Positions 16,844 through 24,136 of a DNA stretch of 50,795 nt are shown here, piece by piece (the first letter of the stretch is position 1; every line of letters starts with the position of its first letter). Origin of the DNA: an uncultured Allofournierella sp. Its GTDB lineage: Bacteria; Bacillota; Clostridia; Oscillospirales; Ruminococcaceae. Under the pieces are notes generated by a model, which was not told where the DNA came from, did no database searches, and saw nothing but the letters and a program-made list of their open reading frames with translations. The translations under genes were made by a program, and so were the position numbers. The stretch lies in NCBI GenBank assembly GCA_944382775.1, contig CALWNI010000011.1, forward strand, positions 1 through 50,795, given 5' to 3'.

Positions 16844-17595
16844 CCGTTGCCCTCCAGTTTTTTGCCCCATATATGCAAGCCTTTTACAAGCACGGTTTCC
16901 ATTGCGGCACTGCATACCACAATAACAGCCGTCCAAGCAAACAATTCCCCGGTTTCCAGATAGATTTTCGCTTGATACAAGGCTTCTCCAATGCTTTGTG
17001 TGGGCAGACCGATTACCTCAGCGGCAATGCCGCTTTTCCATGCCAACCCCATGCCCACAGCACAGCTTTGCACAAAATACGGCCATACCGCAGGAATCCA
17101 TACCGCCAGAATCACACGGGGCAACGGAACCCGAAATACCTTTGTCATTTCCAGCAGCTTTGTATCGGTTTGCAAAATTCCCTGCAAAATTGCGGTATAT
17201 ACCACAGGCAGCACCATCAAAAATGCAATCAAAACCGACAAGTTTCTGCTTTTTACCCACAATAAGGCCAGAATCACAAAGCTCGCCACCGGTACCGCCT
17301 TAATCAACTGCATCAACGGTTGAATCAAAAGACGAATTGGCTCTGCCATTGCACTTATCACCGCCAAAGCAATGCCTGCCGACACTGCCAATGCAAACCC
17401 CAACAAGATTCGTCCGCCGCTTTGTGCAATTCTTTGCCAAAACGAACCGCTTTGCAGCAAATGCCACAATGCCTGGAGGGTTTGCAACGGCGATGCTACT
17501 AATATGCTTTGCTGAATTGCCACCGCAACCCATTGCCATATCAACAACCAAATTACAATGACAATCAGCCGTTTTACCGTTGCATTAAGCGCCAT
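16840..17595 (-). CDS. NitT/TauT-type ABC transporter permease (SsuC/ThiX-like)
   Basis: A 251-residue BPD_transp_1 family permease with six hydrophobic segments. The coupling region lies around FRVPLPRVILAVWIPAVWPYFVQSCAVGMGLAWKSG, which has the EAA-loop layout seen in SsuC/TauC/ThiX. The start ATG 17595 overlaps the end of the binding-protein gene by 11 bases, and no strong ribosome site precedes it, so coupled translation is likely. It forms an importer with the flanking binding protein and ATPase. Confidence 0.88.
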   Translation of the reverse strand: MALNATVKRLIVIVIWLLIWQWVAVAIQQSILVASPLQTLQALWHLLQSGSFWQRIAQSGGRILLGFALAVSAGIALAVISAMAEPIRLLIQPLMQLIKAVPVASFVILALLWVKSRNLSVLIAFLMVLPVVYTAILQGILQTDTKLLEMTKVFRVPLPRVILAVWIPAVWPYFVQSCAVGMGLAWKSGIAAEVIGLPTQSIGEALYQAKIYLETGELFAWTAVIVVCSAAMETVLVKGLHIWGKKLEGNG

Positions 17596-18613
17596 AATAG
17601 AAGTCGTCGCCGGGCATGCTTCCGCCCACTGCTTCGGGGTTCTGCTCGTACAAAACCTGTAAATAGCCCGATAGTTTCTGTTTCATGTCGCTGCCATCCA
17701 GATAGGTCAGATTGCAAGCAGGCAACGCTTTTTGTGCCAATGCCGCTTTTGCCACAATGCCGTAATCTGCCACCAGTTGTGCCGCTTGTTCGGTGTTTTC
17801 GTTTACCCAAGTAATGCTGTTCTTATAATCCTGCAAAAATGCTTGTACCTGCTGGGGGTTCTGCTCTGCAAATTCCTTGCGTACCACCAATACGCCGGTG
17901 ATTAAGTCGGAATCCGCATTCACCTTATTCCACTCCTGGGTTAAATCCAACGCTACCGTCAAGCCTTCTACTTGTGCCTGTGCAGCTGTTACATAGGGCT
18001 GCGGCAGCACAGCAATTGCACCTTGCTCGGCAGCCTGCATGGTTGCCAGCACTTCGGTTGCTTCGCTTTTGTATTCAACGGTTACATCGGTTTGTGGGTC
18101 AATTCCGTTTTCGCTTAAGATGTAATTCAGCACATATTCCGGTGTGGTGCCTTTTCCGGTGGAGTAGATGGTCTTTCCTGCCAAATCCGCCACACTTTGC
18201 ACGGTTTCATCCTTGGTTACTACATACAGTACGCCCAAGGTATTTACCGCAGCAACCTGCAATTGCCCTTCTGTTTTTTGATACAGCACCGCTGCCAAGT
18301 TGGCAGGAATTGCAGCCATATCCAGCTCACCTTTGCTCAACAAAGGGATAATTTCATCCACTGCACCGTACATATCCACTTGATATGCAGGGGTTTCTTG
18401 TTGCTGCTGCTCTTGCATCAATTGAACCATACCCATGGTAGTGGGGCCTTTTAAGCCTGCAACACGGATCGTCTGCTGCTGTTCCGGCTGCGAACCGGTT
18501 TCGCTTACTGCCGAACTAATCTCCGATGCTGCGGCACTGCTTTCAGACTGACCGCAAGCAGCAAGCAATGCCACCATACTAACCGCCAAAAGTAACGCTA
18601 TGATTCGTTTCAT
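17585..18613 (-). CDS. NitT/TauT-type ABC transporter substrate-binding lipoprotein
   Basis: A 342-residue lipoprotein: signal peptide with lipobox ALLAAC (Cys20), a Ser/Ala/Glu-rich linker to about residue 47, then a type II periplasmic-binding fold (IRVAGLKGPTTMGMVQLM, KGELDMAAIPANLAAVLY, VADLAGKTIYSTGKGTTPEYVLNYIL). This matches the NMT1/SsuA-like family, whose ligands include nitrate, sulfonates, taurine and thiamine precursors. I see no riboswitch or biosynthetic neighbour that would settle the ligand. The divergent Crp-family gene, 122 bases away, is a candidate regulator. Confidence 0.85.
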   Translation of the reverse strand: MKRIIALLLAVSMVALLAACGQSESSAAASEISSAVSETGSQPEQQQTIRVAGLKGPTTMGMVQLMQEQQQQETPAYQVDMYGAVDEIIPLLSKGELDMAAIPANLAAVLYQKTEGQLQVAAVNTLGVLYVVTKDETVQSVADLAGKTIYSTGKGTTPEYVLNYILSENGIDPQTDVTVEYKSEATEVLATMQAAEQGAIAVLPQPYVTAAQAQVEGLTVALDLTQEWNKVNADSDLITGVLVVRKEFAEQNPQQVQAFLQDYKNSITWVNENTEQAAQLVADYGIVAKAALAQKALPACNLTYLDGSDMKQKLSGYLQVLYEQNPEAVGGSMPGDDFYYGA

Positions 18614-18645
18614 GTTTTCTTCTCCTTTTCACCAATCGATTGCAA

Positions 18646-18674
18646 TTGCGTTTTTATTGTAAGTTTACTATAAT
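18646..18674 (+). promoter_or_regulatory. Sigma-A promoter of the Crp-family regulator operon
   Basis: A -35 TTGCGT (18646-18651), 17-base spacer and perfect -10 TATAAT (18669-18674). A palindrome GTTGC-gtta-GCAAC (18690-18703) lies just after the expected start and could be an operator, possibly for the regulator itself. Confidence 0.72.
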
Positions 18675-18735
18675 AGAAGAAATTATGCCGTTGCGTTAGC
18701 AACCAAGCATCTGCTTCAGAAAAAAGGAGTTTTTC

Positions 18736-19443
18736 ATGCGCAATTCCACTCTTCTCGATGACTATTATCCTCTGCTTTTGCGCACCACCCTTTTTCAGGG
18801 ATTCAGTTTAGCAGAACTGCGTATGACATTGGACTGTTTTCAGCCTTTGGCGCGCACCTTTCGCAAAGGCGAGATTGTATTATTAACCGGTTACGAAATC
18901 AGCGACATTGGCGTTGTGTTGGCTGGCCAGGTAGAAGCGGTAAAAAACACGCCCGATGGCGGCAGTGTTTCCATTACCCACATGACACCCGGTAGTTTGT
19001 TTGGCGATGTGCTCAGCGGCAGTACCGTAAAAAGCCCTGTTACCATCATCGCAAAAACAGACTGCCTTGTTCTATTTATTCCCTATCAAAAAATTCTGCA
19101 TCCATGCCAGCGTATGCACGCAAGTCATTTTCAGCTGCTGCAAAATTTGGTGTACACCATTTCGGATAAATATTTTGCGCTGAATCGCCGTGTGGATTTG
19201 CTGATTTTAAAAAGTTTGCGCAGCAAACTTTGTGCCTATCTGTTGGAAGAATCCTCCCGAGCGGGTGCCGATACCTTTACCATCCCCTTTTCGCGTGCCG
19301 GCCTTGCCGATTATCTGAATTGCGAACGCAGTGCATTGAGCCGCGAAATTTCCCGCATGCGGGACGAAGGTCTGATTGAAACTTACAAAAACAGCTTTAA
19401 ACTACTAAATAAGGCCGAACTAAATCGGCAGTACCAGCATTAA
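18736..19443 (+). CDS. Crp/Fnr-family transcriptional regulator
   Basis: A 235-residue DNA-binding regulator. The N-terminal cyclic-nucleotide-binding-like beta-barrel covers about residues 15-130 (FRKGEIVLLTGYEISDIGVVLAGQVEAV, GSLFGDVL), a dimerisation helix follows, and the C-terminal winged HTH has GLADYLNCERSALSREISRMRDEGLI near 195-220. No FNR-type N-terminal cysteine cluster is seen, so an oxygen-sensing 4Fe-4S role is unlikely; the effector is unknown. Firmicute relatives often respond to redox, heme or nitrosative signals. It is divergent from an ABC importer and followed after 14 bases by a glycosyltransferase gene. Confidence 0.9.
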   Translation: MRNSTLLDDYYPLLLRTTLFQGFSLAELRMTLDCFQPLARTFRKGEIVLLTGYEISDIGVVLAGQVEAVKNTPDGGSVSITHMTPGSLFGDVLSGSTVKSPVTIIAKTDCLVLFIPYQKILHPCQRMHASHFQLLQNLVYTISDKYFALNRRVDLLILKSLRSKLCAYLLEESSRAGADTFTIPFSRAGLADYLNCERSALSREISRMRDEGLIETYKNSFKLLNKAELNRQYQH

Positions 19444-19457
19444 AGGAGATTCACCTC

Positions 19458-20423
19458 ATGAAAATTCCTGTTTTATACATTGTTATTCCCTGTTACAACG
19501 AACAAGAGGTTTTACCGGTAACCAGCCCTATGTTTCTGAACAAATTGAACGGGTTGATTTCTGCCGGAAAAATCGCCCCCGAAAGCAAGGTCGTTTTTGT
19601 AAACGACGGCTCCAAAGATAACACTTGGCCGCTGATTCAACAGCTTGCCGACAGCGACGAACACTTTGAGGGAATCTGCTTATCCCGCAATCGCGGCCAT
19701 CAAAATGCTTTGCTGGGCGGATTGATGACTGTAAAAGACCACTGTGATATTACAATTAGTATTGACTGTGACGGACAAGATGACATCAACGCCATGGATG
19801 CCATGGTAGATGCTTATCTGGATGGCTGTGATGTGGTTTACGGTGTACGCAGTAAGCGGGATACCGACACTTTTTTCAAGCGGTTTACTGCCGAAGGTTT
19901 CTACAAGCTGATGAATCACATGGGCGCCGAGGTGGTATTCAACCACGCCGACTACCGTTTAATGAGCAGCCGTGCCCTTAACGAGTTTTCAAACTTCAAA
20001 GAAGTAAATATCTTTTTGCGCGGCATGGTTCCCTTGGTTGGTTTTAAAAGCACCAGCGTTTATTACGAACGTGCCGAGCGCATGGCCGGCGAAAGCCATT
20101 ATCCCCTCAAAAAAATGCTGGCACTCGCCTTTGACGGCATTACCAGCTTATCGGTAAAGCCCATTCGGCTAATTACCGGTTTTGGGGCACTGGTCAGTGT
20201 GCTAAGTTTTATCGCCGTTATTTGGGCAGTGTTGCAGGCAGTTTTAGGCAACACCGTTGCCGGCTGGGCCTCTACCACCAGCATTGTTTGCTTTATGGGG
20301 GGCATTCAGCTGCTTTGCCTTGGGGTAATCGGTGAATACATTGGCAAAATTTATATGGAAACCAAAGCCCGTCCTCGCTATATCATCAGCGAAACCACCT
20401 TTGAGCAAAAGGAGAATGTATGA
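19458..20423 (+). CDS. GtrB/DPM1-like polyprenyl-phosphate glycosyltransferase
   Basis: A 321-residue GT2 enzyme with a cytosolic GT-A domain (IVIPCYNEQEVLP, FVNDGSKDNTW, SIDCDGQDD with the metal-binding acidic pair) and two C-terminal membrane helices (about residues 232-258 and 268-293), the standard GtrB layout. Such enzymes load glucose or another hexose onto undecaprenyl phosphate for surface-polymer decoration. The ribosome site AAGGAG precedes ATG 19458. It overlaps the following flavin reductase gene by four bases (ATGA), so regulator, transferase and reductase are one transcript. Confidence 0.9.
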   Translation: MKIPVLYIVIPCYNEQEVLPVTSPMFLNKLNGLISAGKIAPESKVVFVNDGSKDNTWPLIQQLADSDEHFEGICLSRNRGHQNALLGGLMTVKDHCDITISIDCDGQDDINAMDAMVDAYLDGCDVVYGVRSKRDTDTFFKRFTAEGFYKLMNHMGAEVVFNHADYRLMSSRALNEFSNFKEVNIFLRGMVPLVGFKSTSVYYERAERMAGESHYPLKKMLALAFDGITSLSVKPIRLITGFGALVSVLSFIAVIWAVLQAVLGNTVAGWASTTSIVCFMGGIQLLCLGVIGEYIGKIYMETKARPRYIISETTFEQKENV

Positions 20424-21040
20424 GCAAAGTTACCTGGAAAGGCAGTGTTCTGCTTGGCCCAATTCCTCCCGTTTTAGTAAGCTGTGGCACTATGGATACC
20501 CCAAATATGTTTACCGTGGCATGGGCGGGTATTATCAACACCCATCCGCCCCGTCTGTCCATCTCGGTTCGCCCCAGTCGATACAGCTATGAACTGATTC
20601 AAAAAAGCGGTGAATTTGTGGTAAATTTGCCTACCCAAAGTTTAGCCCGAGCCGTGGACTGGTGCGGTGTAAAAAGCGGACGTGATGTGGACAAGTTTGC
20701 CGAAATGGGTCTTACTGCACTGCCTGCAAGCAATGTGGCATGCCCACTTATTGCAGAAAGTCCCGTTAATCTGGAATGCAAGGTATTTCAGGTAATTCCT
20801 TTGGGTACACACAATCTTTTTCTGGCTGATATTGTGGCGGTAAACGTGGAAGATTCTTTGCTCGATCAATCCGGCAAGCTTCATTTGGAACAAGCTGATT
20901 TATTGGCTTACGCACACGGTCAGTATTACGGGTTAGGCAAAGCAATGGGCACCTTTGGCTGGAGCGTTCGCAAGAAAAGCATACCACAAAAAAGTTCTTA
21001 TAAAAAAAGAAAATCAACTGCAAAAAAGCGTAATAAGTGA
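20420..21040 (+). CDS. Flavin reductase-like (FMN-binding split barrel) protein
   Basis: A 206-residue protein of the flavin_Reduct/DIM6 family that binds FMN. Visible family blocks are PVLVSCGTMDTPNMFTVAWAGI, PRLSISVRPSRYSYELI and GEFVVNLPT. It probably carries out FMN-dependent reduction, but the substrate is unknown. The C-terminus (about residues 185-206) is an unusual Lys/Arg/Ser-rich tail ending in KKRNK that goes beyond the barrel and may bind nucleic acid or membrane phosphate groups. Its last codons also form the left arm of the downstream hairpin. Confidence 0.87.
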   Translation: MSKVTWKGSVLLGPIPPVLVSCGTMDTPNMFTVAWAGIINTHPPRLSISVRPSRYSYELIQKSGEFVVNLPTQSLARAVDWCGVKSGRDVDKFAEMGLTALPASNVACPLIAESPVNLECKVFQVIPLGTHNLFLADIVAVNVEDSLLDQSGKLHLEQADLLAYAHGQYYGLGKAMGTFGWSVRKKSIPQKSSYKKRKSTAKKRNK

Positions 21041-21063
21041 ACACCATGTTCACTTATTACGCT
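21027..21063 (+). terminator. Terminator-like hairpin overlapping the end of the flavin reductase gene
   Basis: A perfect 17-bp stem (21027-21043 with 21047-21063) with a 3-base loop; the stop codon and last four codons lie in its left arm. Only a weak T-rich stretch (CTCTTATTTAAAT) follows, so termination may be partial. Confidence 0.65.
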
Positions 21064-21122
21064 CTCTTATTTAAATATAGTAAGTTCTATTAATTTATTC
21101 TTCTGTTTTCGATGTTTTTCTA

Positions 21123-21170
21123 TTGACATTTATCGTTTAGACGATAAACTAGATATAGTATATCGTCTGG
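21123..21170 (+). promoter_or_regulatory. Promoter with palindromic operator upstream of the diguanylate cyclase gene
   Basis: A consensus -35 TTGACA (21123-21128), a 16-base spacer and a -10-like TAAACT (21145-21150). The spacer holds a perfect palindrome, TTTATCGT (21129-21136), TTAG, ACGATAAA (21141-21148). A related half-site (TATATCGTCTGG, 21159-21170) lies over the expected start. The design fits repression by a TetR-like dimer, but no such regulator gene is in the window. Confidence 0.65.
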
Positions 21171-21247
21171 CAATTTTATTATATGTGCTTTATTTGTCAA
21201 AAAATTTCTTTCACCCTAAAATTTATTGGTATTAGGAGCTTCATTAA

Positions 21248-23737
21248 ATGAACCGATTTATCCGTATATCGAGTGCATTGTTTCTATCGATTCTATTTCT
21301 TTCCTCGGCCTTTTTCTGCTTTGCAGAAGATAGCAAGGTTGTGCGTGTAGGCGTTGCCGTGCAAGATGGATTAACAGAAAAAGATAAGCATGGAAATTAC
21401 ACCGGATATACCATTGACTACCTAAACGAAATTAAAAAATATACCAACTGGGAATACGAGTATGTAGAAGTAGAGGGCAGCCTTAACGAGCAGCTCACCA
21501 CTTTGTTGCAAATGCTGCAAAACGGCGAAATCGATTTGCTTGGTGCCATGAACTACAATGAAGCTCTTGCACAAATGTACGATTATCCCGCCTATCATTA
21601 TGGTCTTGCTTACACGGTTTTAGCGGTAAAAAAAGACAACAGCAGATGGTTGGATGACGATTTTCAGCATTGGAACGGTATTACCGTTGGTGTGTGTGCA
21701 AACCTAGCAAAACGTATTGCCAATTTTGAAGAGTTTGCGCGTGTAAACGGCTTTACTTATGAGCTAGTAACCTTTGATACAGTGGATGAAATGATACAAG
21801 CTGTAAAAGACGGCGTTGTCGACGCTACCCTTTCGGTGGATATTTCAATGGATCCCGATTTTCGGGCAATTACCCGTTTTTCGCCCACACAGTATTATTT
21901 TGCTACCACCAAAGGCAATGCCGATATTGTTCGTGCATTAAATTCCGCCTTATCCAATATCGACGATTCCAACCCCTATCTGCAAACTTCTTTGTATGAT
22001 AAGTATTTTGCTACTGAAAATCAGTTTTTCCTTTCCGATGCGAATAAGGAATATGTACAGTCGCTGGGTACTGTGCGCACCTTAATTTTGGATGGCAATG
22101 CCCCGGTTCAAACCAACCAAAACGCTGGCCCCACCGGTATTACCATCAGCTACCTGAAAGCATTGAAAAAGGCAACCGGTTTAAATTATGAACTGGTAGT
22201 TGCCAAAAACTATGAGGAATTCACTAAAATTTTAGAGGACCCCGATTCTGCCATTGATTTAATTGCAGGCATTCCTTCGGATTCTTCGTTTATTGGCAAG
22301 GAAAACATTATTTCTTCGCTTCCTTACCTAAAAAGCAGTATGTGTTTGGTTTACAATGTAGACTATGACTCCAATTTTAAACTTAGCGAAAATTTATCGG
22401 GAAACACAGCAGACACTTTAAACTTTATCAACAAGCACAAAAACTCTGCTGCTTACTTAGATTCTCGTTGTGTAAACCTTTATTTGCAACATCGGGAGCT
22501 TTATAAAAACATCAGATTCAACTATAAGACTTCTGATTTTATTCATTATGTTTTCGCTTCTGCAAACAGCCGCACCGTTGATTTAATGCCGATTATCAAC
22601 AGTTATTTGAATTCGTTGGATGCAGATTTTCAACAGCAAATCATTTACGAAAATTCGCTTACCGATCTGGAGTATACACTTCCGCAAAAATTCACAATTT
22701 ATTTTACACAAATCATTATTGTTTCGCTGATTGCTGTTGTTTTGCTAAGCTTAATCATTACCCTTAATTTCCGTTCTCGTACTTCTATGCTGAAAAAAAT
22801 CGCACAAGAGCACGAACGGTTCCAACAGCTTTCCAATTTAGTTGACGAATGTATTTTTGAATACAACTACAGTACTGACTTTTTATGTATTCAAAACAAC
22901 AAATTCTTGTTTGAACAACAACACGAAATTGAACATTACTTGTCAACGGATCGGTATAAGTTTTTAAGCGATTTAATTTTAAGCAAACAAGACGGCTCCT
23001 GTGACTTTTTTGCCGATGCACCCGAAAATTCTTGGTATCGACTGATCTTTAAGGTAATTTGCGACGAAAACGGCGAACCATCTTACGCTTTGGGACGTAT
23101 TTACAACATCGATGATGAGGTTGCAAAAACCAAAGCATTGCAAGAGCGAGCCGAAAAAGATCCCTTAACTAAGCTGTATAACCGCGCTACTGCTGAGGAA
23201 TACATTGTACAGCATTTAGGGAAAACCCCGCCCCAAGGCACCTTACTTTTGTTTGACCTTGATAACTTCAAGGCTGTAAACGATACAATGGGGCACCAGG
23301 CAGGCGATAAACTGTTGCAGCACCTTGGTACATTCCTGGATTATTTCTTCCGTAAAAGCGATATCAAATGCCGTTTAGGCGGTGATGAGTTTATGGTTTT
23401 CATGGATTCTACCATTCCGAAGGAAATTCTAATTGAAAAACTGGAAATGATGCTTAGCCAAGCAAACAACTACATCTTTAAAACCTATCGTCATTTGAAT
23501 CTTTCCATGAGCATTGGTGCTGCCTATGTATCGGAAGAAACACAAACCTTCCATGCACTGTATCAAAAAGCTGACTATGCAATGTATGTTGCTAAGTTAA
23601 GCGGCAAAAACGGCTACTTTATCAGCGATTCCACCAATTGCATGCGTGATGAGTGTGCTTATTGCAAAAAAAGCTGCAAACGCCGTGAATATCTGAAAAG
23701 CAAGCAACGCCTTGAACATCAACAAGATTCACGATAA
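21248..23737 (+). CDS. Membrane diguanylate cyclase with two extracytoplasmic SBP_bac_3 domains
   Basis: An 829-residue sensor enzyme that would make cyclic di-GMP on binding a small ligand. Domain order: signal sequence (1-26); first solute-binding domain (about 30-255, VRVGVAVQDG, NGEIDLLGAMNY); second (about 270-470, IAGIPSDSSF); membrane helix near 485-507; PAS-like linker (about 520-630); GGDEF domain (about 640-795) with LFDLDNFKAVNDTMGHQAGD and intact active site GGDEF at 711-715. An RxxD inhibitory site (RKSD) lies five residues before GGDEF, so product feedback is likely. The tail holds four cysteines (798, 803, 806, 810) that could bind metal. Similar dual-SBP architectures occur in clostridial cyclases; the ligand is unknown. 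Confidence 0.92.
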   Translation: MNRFIRISSALFLSILFLSSAFFCFAEDSKVVRVGVAVQDGLTEKDKHGNYTGYTIDYLNEIKKYTNWEYEYVEVEGSLNEQLTTLLQMLQNGEIDLLGAMNYNEALAQMYDYPAYHYGLAYTVLAVKKDNSRWLDDDFQHWNGITVGVCANLAKRIANFEEFARVNGFTYELVTFDTVDEMIQAVKDGVVDATLSVDISMDPDFRAITRFSPTQYYFATTKGNADIVRALNSALSNIDDSNPYLQTSLYDKYFATENQFFLSDANKEYVQSLGTVRTLILDGNAPVQTNQNAGPTGITISYLKALKKATGLNYELVVAKNYEEFTKILEDPDSAIDLIAGIPSDSSFIGKENIISSLPYLKSSMCLVYNVDYDSNFKLSENLSGNTADTLNFINKHKNSAAYLDSRCVNLYLQHRELYKNIRFNYKTSDFIHYVFASANSRTVDLMPIINSYLNSLDADFQQQIIYENSLTDLEYTLPQKFTIYFTQIIIVSLIAVVLLSLIITLNFRSRTSMLKKIAQEHERFQQLSNLVDECIFEYNYSTDFLCIQNNKFLFEQQHEIEHYLSTDRYKFLSDLILSKQDGSCDFFADAPENSWYRLIFKVICDENGEPSYALGRIYNIDDEVAKTKALQERAEKDPLTKLYNRATAEEYIVQHLGKTPPQGTLLLFDLDNFKAVNDTMGHQAGDKLLQHLGTFLDYFFRKSDIKCRLGGDEFMVFMDSTIPKEILIEKLEMMLSQANNYIFKTYRHLNLSMSIGAAYVSEETQTFHALYQKADYAMYVAKLSGKNGYFISDSTNCMRDECAYCKKSCKRREYLKSKQRLEHQQDSR

Positions 23738-23738
23738 T

Positions 23739-23774
23739 AAAAAATAGGTCTGGGAAATCCCAGACCTATTTTTT
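23739..23774. terminator. Bidirectional intrinsic terminator
   Basis: A 17-bp perfect stem (23739-23755 with 23758-23774) with a 2-base loop and A/T tracts on both sides. It ends the diguanylate cyclase transcript and the convergent GNAT transcript, and overlaps the GNAT stop codon by two bases. Confidence 0.92.
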
Positions 23775-24045
23775 ATTTTTCTAAAAGATCCGCACATTCG
23801 GGATGCTTTTCAAACCATTTTGCCGCATAACTGCAACTTGCAATGGCTTTTCTACCACTTGTGCGCAGCTCTTGAACGCAACGCTCCATTAGCTGGCCTG
23901 CCATGCCCTGCCCGCGCAATTCTTCGTCCACAAAGGTATGGTCAATATCCACTACGCCATCTTTCACCTGTGGGTATGTGATTCTTGCCAGTTCGCGGCT
24001 GTCATCTCCATAAACAATGCTGTTGGGATTCACTTTAAATTCCAT
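23773..24045 (-). CDS. YjdJ-like small GNAT-family N-acetyltransferase
   Basis: A 90-residue minimal GNAT domain (PF14542/YjdJ type) with the acetyl-CoA loop ELRGQGMAGQLMERC and the C-terminal ASCSYAAKWFEKHPEC typical of this subfamily, in which a conserved Cys is found near the active site. It is thought to acetylate a small metabolite or protein; no substrate is known. ATG 24045 with GAGGTG six bases before is preferred over an upstream GTG at 24054 that lies inside the ribosome site. It may be read from its own promoter or by run-through from the large glycan operon. Confidence 0.85.
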   Translation of the reverse strand: MEFKVNPNSIVYGDDSRELARITYPQVKDGVVDIDHTFVDEELRGQGMAGQLMERCVQELRTSGRKAIASCSYAAKWFEKHPECADLLEK

Positions 24046-24086
24046 TACAATCACCTCAGTTTATAATATGAATTTTTCCTTATTCT

Positions 24087-24104
24087 ATCACAAGCTTTTG
24101 TGAT
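24087..24104. promoter_or_regulatory. Perfect 7-4-7 palindrome upstream of the GNAT gene
   Basis: ATCACAA (24087-24093), GCTT, TTGTGAT (24098-24104). It lies between the last glycosyltransferase gene of the minus-strand glycan operon and the GNAT gene. On the minus strand no T-run follows, so it is more like an operator than a terminator. Its identity is not established. Confidence 0.4.
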
Positions 24105-24136
24105 TCACTGTAACAATATCCCACTTCTTGTCGGTA

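Noticed and set aside
18614-18735. TPP or other riboswitch for the NitT/TauT-type importer
   Set aside because: The 122-base divergent region has no conserved TPP, SAM or FMN core, and too little space for one before the start codon.
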